Positions 58,253 through 64,000 of a DNA stretch of 64,000 nucleotides are shown one piece after another. The position numbers were made by a program, and so were the translations under genes. How positions within the stretch are numbered: position 1 is the first letter of the stretch; the number at the start of each line of letters is the position of its first letter. Origin of the DNA: Halosimplex pelagicum (GTDB taxonomy: Archaea; Halobacteriota; Halobacteria; Halobacteriales; Haloarculaceae). The stretch spans positions 992,001 to 1,056,000 of the forward strand of contig NZ_CP058909.1 in the NCBI RefSeq assembly GCF_013415905.1. The letters are read 5' to 3'. The notes beneath the pieces are model-generated. The model ran no database searches and was not told the origin of the DNA. It was given only the letters and a program-made list of their open reading frames with translations.

Positions 58253-59236
58253 ATGCGAGTCCTCGTCACCGGTGGCGCCGGCTTCATCGGCGGCCACCTC
58301 GCCGAAGCGTTCGCCGCCGACGGCCACGACGTGGTCGTCCTCGACAACTTCGACCCCTATTACGACACGCGGATCAAAGACCACAACGTCGAGGTCGGCC
58401 GGGAAGCGGCCGAGGCGGGCGACGGCAGCTACGACCTGGTCGAGGGCGACGTTCGCGACGCCGAGTTGGTCGCCGACCTGGTGAACGACGCCGACTACGT
58501 CTACCACCAGGCCGCCCAGGCCGGCGTCCGCACCGACTACAGCCCCCGCAAGTACGACGAGGTCAACGTCGACGGCACGCTCAACGTGCTGGACGCCGCC
58601 CGCGAGCACGATATCGAACGGCTGGTGTTCGCCAGCAGTTCGTCCGTGTACGGCAAGCCGCGCTATCTCCCCTACGACGAGGCCCACCTCACGACGCCGA
58701 TCAGCCCCTACGGCGCCTCGAAGTTGGCCGGCGAGCGCTACGCGATGGTGTACGCCGAGCGCTACGGCGTCCCCGCGGTCGCGCTGCGGTATTTCACGGT
58801 GTACGGCCCGCGGATGCGGCCGAACATGGCTATCTCGAACTTCGTCTCGCGCTGTCTCAACGGCGAGCCGCCGGTCGTCTACGGCGACGGCACCCAGACC
58901 CGCGACATGACCTACGTCGCGGACGTTCTCGCGGCCAACCGCGCGCTGCTCGACACGGACGCCGCCGACGGGGAGGTGATGAACGTCGGCAGCACCGACA
59001 ACATCGACATCGAGACGCTCGCGACGGAGATCCGCGACCAGCTGGCGCCCGAGCTGGACGTCGAGCACACCGACGCCTACGACGTCGACGCCGACCACAG
59101 CCACGCCGACGTGTCCAAGGCCAACGACTTGATCGGCTACGAGCCGACCTACACCATCCGCGAGGGCGTCGAGGCGTTCGTCGAGTGGTACCGCGAGAAT
59201 CGCGAGTGGTACGAACCCCTCGTCCGAAACTCCTGA
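58253..59236 (+). CDS. NAD-dependent sugar epimerase/dehydratase
   Basis: 327 residues. Extended SDR: NAD-binding GGAGFIGGHLAEAF, catalytic SSSVYG and YGASK (Tyr-x3-Lys). C-terminal stretches such as RYFTVYGPRMRP and RDMTYVADV fit UDP-sugar 4-epimerases and dehydratases. Works with the nucleotidyltransferase at 56435 in making nucleotide sugars for the cell surface. I cannot choose between glucose and other sugars. Confidence 0.9.
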   Translation: MRVLVTGGAGFIGGHLAEAFAADGHDVVVLDNFDPYYDTRIKDHNVEVGREAAEAGDGSYDLVEGDVRDAELVADLVNDADYVYHQAAQAGVRTDYSPRKYDEVNVDGTLNVLDAAREHDIERLVFASSSSVYGKPRYLPYDEAHLTTPISPYGASKLAGERYAMVYAERYGVPAVALRYFTVYGPRMRPNMAISNFVSRCLNGEPPVVYGDGTQTRDMTYVADVLAANRALLDTDAADGEVMNVGSTDNIDIETLATEIRDQLAPELDVEHTDAYDVDADHSHADVSKANDLIGYEPTYTIREGVEAFVEWYRENREWYEPLVRNS

Positions 59237-59357
59237 GCGAACGATATCGGCCAGGCCGAACGGCGGTCACGCGGCCGGGACATGGTCGACCAGGCCGATA
59301 CTCGAACGCCGACACGTAGATTTATGACGGATAGCCGGGTAGCACGAACACACCTGC

Positions 59358-59981
59358 ATGTGTTCCGTCACCGAACAGTCGCAGACGTCGATACGACCCG
59401 GGGACAACGTGCTCGTCTGCTGCCCGTCGTTCACGGGCGCGGAGCCGCGAGCCTGTCTGGACCTGCTGACGCCCGACGGGTCGACCGACGTACACGCGCT
59501 CTCGGTGCTTTTCACCCAGTCTCCCGGTGACCACGTCGACGCCTGGCAGCGGATCGCCGGCGCCTACCCGACCCGGATGCGGATCGTCGCGGTCGACGCC
59601 GACGCCCGCTCGAACCGGACGGACGAGACGGCCGGCCCCGACGCCGACCGGTCGGTCGAACGGGTCGGCTCCCCCCACAACCTGACGCGCCTCGGGATCC
59701 GGGTCGCCGACTGTCTCGACGAGTGGGACGGGTCCGGCGAGACGGTCGTCGTCTGTTTCCAGTCGCTCACGACGCTGTTGCAGTACGTCGACGTCGAGAG
59801 CGCGGTCGAGTTCCTCGACGTGGTGACCGAGCGGTGCGCGGCGACCGACGCCATCGCCCACTACCACCTCGACCCGCAGGCCCACGACGACGAGACCATC
59901 GACCGGCTGAGCGAGCTGTTCGAGACGGTCCTGGTCTTCGACGACGGCGAGTGGACGGCCGACGCCGGCGACGAGGAGTGA
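59358..59981 (+). CDS. DUF7504-like RecA-fold haloarchaeal protein
   Basis: 207 residues. The opening IRPGDNVLVCCPSFTGAEPR and the later ETVVVCFQSLTTLLQYVDVE followed by FLDVVTERCAATDAIAHYHL resemble KaiC/RecA-like proteins without an intact Walker A. I recall this as DUF7504, a haloarchaeal family often near sensory genes. A TATA-like GATTTATG at about 59318-59325 suits the ATG at 59358. Function unknown. Confidence 0.75.
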   Translation: MCSVTEQSQTSIRPGDNVLVCCPSFTGAEPRACLDLLTPDGSTDVHALSVLFTQSPGDHVDAWQRIAGAYPTRMRIVAVDADARSNRTDETAGPDADRSVERVGSPHNLTRLGIRVADCLDEWDGSGETVVVCFQSLTTLLQYVDVESAVEFLDVVTERCAATDAIAHYHLDPQAHDDETIDRLSELFETVLVFDDGEWTADAGDEE

Positions 59982-60138
59982 GGGGCGCCTCGGTAGGTAA
60001 GAGACGAGCGACGGGTGACGGAGCCACCGAGTCGCATCCGGCCCCTCGTTCGGCGCCCGCGACCGCGGTCCCGTGGTGTTCGACAGCAAGATATATTGCC
60101 GGAACCGCGGTGGGTCGGACAACGACGGTCCGTACCCG

Positions 60139-63135
60139 ATGAACTACGCACGGGCGCTCGTCACCCGGTGGTCGGCCCGCGACCAGCTCGCGGTGCTGGT
60201 GGTCGCCGTCGCGACGGCGTTCCTGGTCGGGGCGGTACTCGTGTTGCTCGGGGTCGCCGGGCAGACGACCGCGATCGCGGGCGAACACGGGGCCGAGACG
60301 GCGGTCACGCTGACGAGCGACCCCGGCACCGCCACGGACGCCGGAACGGCCTTGCCGCTGGCGACGGTCACGGTCGACGGCGAGCGGCGGACGGTCGTCG
60401 GAGTGCCCGCCGGTGGGAGCGACGACGCATCGACACCTCCCGATGAGACCGACGACGGTTCGACACCCCCCGACGGAATCGACGGCGTTTCGGCCCCCGA
60501 CGGCGTCGCCGGGCCGGTGTCCGGCGAGCGGGTCACGCTCGTCGGTGACCGGGGCGCGGTCGACCGGCGGGTCGACCGCCGCGCGGGGGCGGACGTGTTC
60601 CCCGACTCGTGGCTGGTCACCGACGCGGCGACGGTGCGGGAGGTGGGCGCCGACCGGGCGCTCCGCGTGCGCCCGGCGGCGTCGTCGGTTCCCGGGGAGG
60701 GGGCGCCGCTGACCGGGGCGCTCGCGTTCTTCCTCGCGGGCACCCGGCAGATGCTCGGCGTCCTCGCGGTGGTCTGTCTGAGCGCCGCGGTCCTCGTCGG
60801 CGTCGTCGTATTCAGCGTCACGCGAATGACGGTCCGCGACCGCCGCGAGGCGCTCGTCGTCCTCCGGGCGACCGGGGCCACCCCGCGACGGATCGGGCTC
60901 GTCGTCGCCGCCCGGGCGGGACTGCTCACGCTCGCGGGCGTCGCGCTCGGCTACGCGGTCGGCGTCGTCGTCCCGAACGCGGTGACCGCCGGCGCGGTGA
61001 CGCTGGGGCTTCCCGTGGGCCTCCCGCTCGGGATCACTCCGCGGAGCGCGCCGCTCGTCGCCGGCGTCTGCGCGGTGTTCGTCGCCGTCGGCGTCGCCGC
61101 CGGCGCGCTCGCCTCGCGCTCGGTCACGCGCGGCGCGCCGCTCGACCCGCCGCCCGACGCCGGCAGATGGTTGCCGTCGCTCTCCGACGGGATACTCGCC
61201 CCCGAGTGGCTGTCGGAGCGGCTCGGCGGCCTGCCGGAGTGGCTCCGCGGCCCGTCGCTGCTGCCGGCGGGGGCGGCCGTGCCGACGACGGCCACCCTCG
61301 CCGTGTTCGTCACGTTCGTCCTCGTCGTCGTCGCGCTCGGCGGCGTCGTCGGCGGCGTCGGCGCCACCGGGAGCCAGGGGGGCTCGACCATCGTCGCGCC
61401 GGACGCGCTCCACCCGGTCGACAGCCGCGTCCCGGCCGGCTACGCCGACGTGCTCCGGCGGTCGGGGACGCCCGCCAGCGCCGAGATCCTCCTGTTTCTG
61501 GTCCACGACGGCCGACCGTTCCCCGCCCGCGGGGCGTCGTTCGAGGCGTATCGCTCCGTCTCGGACGCCCGCATCGTCTCGGGGCGCCCGCCGAACGGGA
61601 CCGACGAAGCGGTCGTCGGCGCGGACCTCGCTGGGACGCTCGGCGTCGAACCGGGCGAGACGCTCGCGCTCGGCGGGAGCACGAGGCGCGCCGTCGCCAC
61701 CGTCGAGGTCGTCGGCGCGTTCGACGCGAGCGGTGCGGCCGACGACCACCTGCTCGTCGCCCCCTCGCTCGCCCGCCACCTCTCGGACGTGTATCCGGGG
61801 TACGCGAACCTGATCCGGCTCGGCGAGCCCGCCGCGAACGAGTCGACCGACGGGGTCGTCGTCCTCGGCGCGACGACGCCGGACCGGGTCGCCCGGGGCG
61901 AGACGGTCGAGGTCGGGGTCCACCTCCGGAACGTCGGCGCCGAGCGGGCGACGCGGGCGGTCCGCGTGCGGTTCGGCGACCGGACTCGCCGGGTCGAGGC
62001 GTCGCTCGGCCCGGACGAGCGACGGACGGTCGTCGCCGAGTTCGACGCGACGGGCGAGGGCGTCCGGGAGGTGACCGTCGAGTCGACGACGCGGCGGGTT
62101 CGCGTCCTCGCGCCGGAGACGCTCACGCTCCCGCCGCTGCCCGACGAGGGGCCGCCGAACGCGACCCTCCGGCTCCCGGTCCGGACGCTGGCCGGCGAGG
62201 CGGTCACGAACGCGACGGTGACGGTCGGGGACCGGACGGCCCGCACCGACGGAGACGGGGTGGCGCGGCTCCGGCTGCCGGCGACGCCCGGGGCGTACGC
62301 GATACGGGCGAGCGCCGGCGACCGGACCGCGACGGGCCGGATCCGGACGGCTGCCGGCGCGCCCCGCACTCCGGGGGCCCGACTCGTCGTGCCGAACGGA
62401 ACCGGCGCGCTCACCGAGCCGACAGTCCGACTCCGGCTGACGAACCCCTGGGCGACCGCGCTCGACCGGACCGCGACGATCGCCGGTCCGGGCACGGACG
62501 TGGCCGAATCCGTTCGGATCCCGGCCGGGAGCGGGGTGACGCGGACGGCGACGCTCGACCCCAGGCCGCCCGGGAGCTACACCGTCCGGGCGACCGCGGG
62601 CGAGGCCGTCGTCGAGCGGTCGTATCGGGTGGCCGGCGATGACCGGTTGGCGAGCGCGCTCGCGTCGAGCGGCCGCGTCTCGGGCGCGACCGGGACGAGC
62701 GGGCTCCTGTCGCGCGTCTTCGGCAACCTCTGGCTGGTGCTGGCGACGCTGGTCGGCCTCGGCGCGGTGATGACGACCGGGAGCACGGTCGCTGCGTTCG
62801 CGGACGCCGTCCAGGCCCGCCGGAGCGACATCGGCGTCCACCGGGCCGTCGGCGCGACCCCTCGCCGGATCGCCCGGCTGGTGCTCGGCGACGCCGTCCG
62901 CATCGGCGTCCCGGCCACCCTCGCGAGCGTCGCGCTCGCGGGAGCGGCGCTGTGGGCCCTCTCCCGGGCGGGGGCGTTCACCGTGTTCGGCGTCCGCGTG
63001 GCGGCCGCGCTCCCGGTGGCCGTCGTCGGCCCGCTCGCGCTGGGGTCGCTGGCGCTCGCGCTCGCGAGCGCCGGCGCCGTCGCCTGGTGGTACAGCTCGG
63101 TCGACCCGTCGCGGCTGTTCGGAGGGGGATCGTGA
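60139..63135 (+). CDS. FtsX-like ABC-transporter permease, very large
   Basis: 998 residues from ATG 60139. Two FtsX-type membrane halves are recognisable by their matching segments ALVVLRATGATPRRIGLVVA and DIGVHRAVGATPRRIARLVL, separated by a large extracytoplasmic insert of about 450 residues. The insert contains beta-rich repeats (GETVEVGVHLRNVGAERATR, TNPWATALDRTATI). Such permeases normally pair with an ATPase, but none is in the window. Its TGA overlaps the GTG of the next gene (GTGA), so they are coupled. Confidence 0.82.
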   Translation: MNYARALVTRWSARDQLAVLVVAVATAFLVGAVLVLLGVAGQTTAIAGEHGAETAVTLTSDPGTATDAGTALPLATVTVDGERRTVVGVPAGGSDDASTPPDETDDGSTPPDGIDGVSAPDGVAGPVSGERVTLVGDRGAVDRRVDRRAGADVFPDSWLVTDAATVREVGADRALRVRPAASSVPGEGAPLTGALAFFLAGTRQMLGVLAVVCLSAAVLVGVVVFSVTRMTVRDRREALVVLRATGATPRRIGLVVAARAGLLTLAGVALGYAVGVVVPNAVTAGAVTLGLPVGLPLGITPRSAPLVAGVCAVFVAVGVAAGALASRSVTRGAPLDPPPDAGRWLPSLSDGILAPEWLSERLGGLPEWLRGPSLLPAGAAVPTTATLAVFVTFVLVVVALGGVVGGVGATGSQGGSTIVAPDALHPVDSRVPAGYADVLRRSGTPASAEILLFLVHDGRPFPARGASFEAYRSVSDARIVSGRPPNGTDEAVVGADLAGTLGVEPGETLALGGSTRRAVATVEVVGAFDASGAADDHLLVAPSLARHLSDVYPGYANLIRLGEPAANESTDGVVVLGATTPDRVARGETVEVGVHLRNVGAERATRAVRVRFGDRTRRVEASLGPDERRTVVAEFDATGEGVREVTVESTTRRVRVLAPETLTLPPLPDEGPPNATLRLPVRTLAGEAVTNATVTVGDRTARTDGDGVARLRLPATPGAYAIRASAGDRTATGRIRTAAGAPRTPGARLVVPNGTGALTEPTVRLRLTNPWATALDRTATIAGPGTDVAESVRIPAGSGVTRTATLDPRPPGSYTVRATAGEAVVERSYRVAGDDRLASALASSGRVSGATGTSGLLSRVFGNLWLVLATLVGLGAVMTTGSTVAAFADAVQARRSDIGVHRAVGATPRRIARLVLGDAVRIGVPATLASVALAGAALWALSRAGAFTVFGVRVAAALPVAVVGPLALGSLALALASAGAVAWWYSSVDPSRLFGGGS

Positions 63136-64000
63136 CCGACCGCGGCTTCGACGCCCTGCTCGTCGCGGCCGTCGTCGCGGTGGGGATCGCGACCCGGCTG
63201 TCGTCGCTCCACCTCTCGCCGCTGCCGTACAACACGGACGCGTTCGTGTTCGTCAGCTCCGCCGAGCAGGCCCTCGCGGCCGACGGCGTGGCGCTGACCG
63301 GACCGGCCGCCCCGGAGCCCGACGCGTACCTGTTCGTGACGCTGATCGCGGCGGCCGGCGCGGTCGTCGGGCTCGAACCGATGGCGGTCGTCCAGCCGCT
63401 GGTCGCCTGCCTCGGGGTCGTCCCGTCGCTGGTCGCGATGGCCTACGCCCGGTCGCTCACCGCCGACCTCCCGCGGGCCTACCGGCGCGGGGCCGCGGCG
63501 TTCGCCGGCCTCGTCCTCGCGGTAAACGGCCCCTACCTGTTCCGGACCATGTCGGTCAACGCCGAGGTGTACGGCCTGGCGCTGCTGGCCTGCTTCGTCC
63601 TCGCCCTCCACCGGGCGCTCGCGACCGGCCGGCGTCGCTGGCTCGGCGCAAGCGTCGCGCTCGGGCTGCTGTTCCCGTTCGCGCACAACCTCTCGACCGT
63701 CGTGGCCGGGCTCGTCGCCACGACGCTGGTCGCGCTCGGCGTCGCCCGCCGGTTCACGCTCCGGCGAGCGGTCGGCGGAGCCGTCGGCGTCGCCGGGTTC
63801 TGGCTCCTCTCGCTGGGCTACTACGAGGCCGTCGACCTGCCGCGGGCCAGCGCCGTCTCGGGCTCGCTCGGGCTCTTTCTCGCCTGGGCGATCCTCGCGG
63901 TCGCGCTGGCGCGGTGGCTCGATATCGCTCCCCGGCGCGTCCAGCGCGGGTTCCCGCTGGCCGTCTGCGCCGGCGGTGTCGTCGTCCTCGCGGTCAACGC
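63132..64000 (+). CDS. Polytopic GT-C-like membrane protein (3' end beyond window)
   Basis: 289 residues visible from GTG 63132, overlapping the permease stop by 4 bases. At least eight hydrophobic segments. The extracellular loop LSPLPYNTDAFVFVSSAEQA near the start, with its acidic residue, and the later RTMSVNAEVYGLALLACFV are like polyprenyl-phosphate-sugar (GT-C) glycosyltransferases. The end is outside the window, so the class stays uncertain; it may instead be a transporter. Confidence 0.6.
   Translation, partial: MTDRGFDALLVAAVVAVGIATRLSSLHLSPLPYNTDAFVFVSSAEQALAADGVALTGPAAPEPDAYLFVTLIAAAGAVVGLEPMAVVQPLVACLGVVPSLVAMAYARSLTADLPRAYRRGAAAFAGLVLAVNGPYLFRTMSVNAEVYGLALLACFVLALHRALATGRRRWLGASVALGLLFPFAHNLSTVVAGLVATTLVALGVARRFTLRRAVGGAVGVAGFWLLSLGYYEAVDLPRASAVSGSLGLFLAWAILAVALARWLDIAPRRVQRGFPLAVCAGGVVVLAVN

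Noticed and set aside
59767-62841. 1024-codon open frame antisense to the FtsX-like permease
   Set aside because: GC-rich third positions keep stop codons away on the opposite strand; the product is Arg-rich with no membrane segments or motifs.

Overview
The window is about 64 kb of very GC-rich DNA with strongly acidic predicted proteins, TATA boxes about 25 to 30 bases ahead of start codons (leaderless or short-leader transcripts), and many haloarchaeal gene families: proteasome-activating nucleotidase, class I lysyl-tRNA synthetase, HalOD1 and bat-type regulators, halocyanins, a PitA-like heme protein, and archaeal Nob1, S19e and PDCD5 proteins. It is chromosomal DNA of a haloarchaeon (class Halobacteria). 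I cannot name the genus. I see no rRNA, tRNA, CRISPR array or intact insertion sequence.

Layout. 1-5.8 kb: secF-secD (secD cut by the left edge), pan, an intergenic hairpin element, nadE and pdaD. 5.9-10.5 kb: small proteins and a sensory set (zinc finger, HalOD1, a 998-residue GAF/bat regulator, a small membrane protein). 10.7-15 kb: infB, two halocyanins, PRC-barrel protein, nob1 and a small DNA-binding-like protein. 15.1-21.5 kb: a CPBP protease, dispersed repeat copy A, pgi, hypothetical genes and pepF. 21.5-24.5 kb: an AT-richer island with an unrecognised ATP-grasp-like protein divergent from a winged-helix/FilR1-type regulator. 24.6-31.7 kb: a methyltransferase, repeat copy B, truA, a SHOCT protein and hisS flanked by two VapBC modules, then the rps19e / PDCD5 / PP-loop operon. 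31.8-41 kb: a flippase-like protein, thiL, two different site-2 proteases, pyrH-lysS and repeat copy C. 41-52.4 kb: PitA-like fusion, VOC, SDR, MFS, sufU, a PH-like protein, a J-domain/ferredoxin fusion, an ArsR-like regulator with its membrane partner, sufS and an AbrB-PIN pair. 52.4-64 kb: DUF424 and TPR proteins, three tandem paralogous small membrane proteins, an AI-2E-type permease, sugar nucleotidyltransferase and epimerase genes around a HepT-MntA pair, a large FtsX-like permease, and a polytopic GT-C-like protein cut by the right edge.

Functional themes are protein export and quality control (SecDF, PAN, PepF, S2P and CPBP proteases), translation (IF2, Nob1, HisRS, LysRS, S19e, TruA), Fe-S and heme biology (SufU, SufS, ferredoxin, PitA) and surface sugars. 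Four toxin-antitoxin-like loci are scattered between core genes. The least explained material is two families of dispersed non-coding elements: a repeat of about 335-390 bp in three copies, and a hairpin element in four copies, one of them tied to a duplication of the end of sufS. The ATP-grasp-like island is the other.
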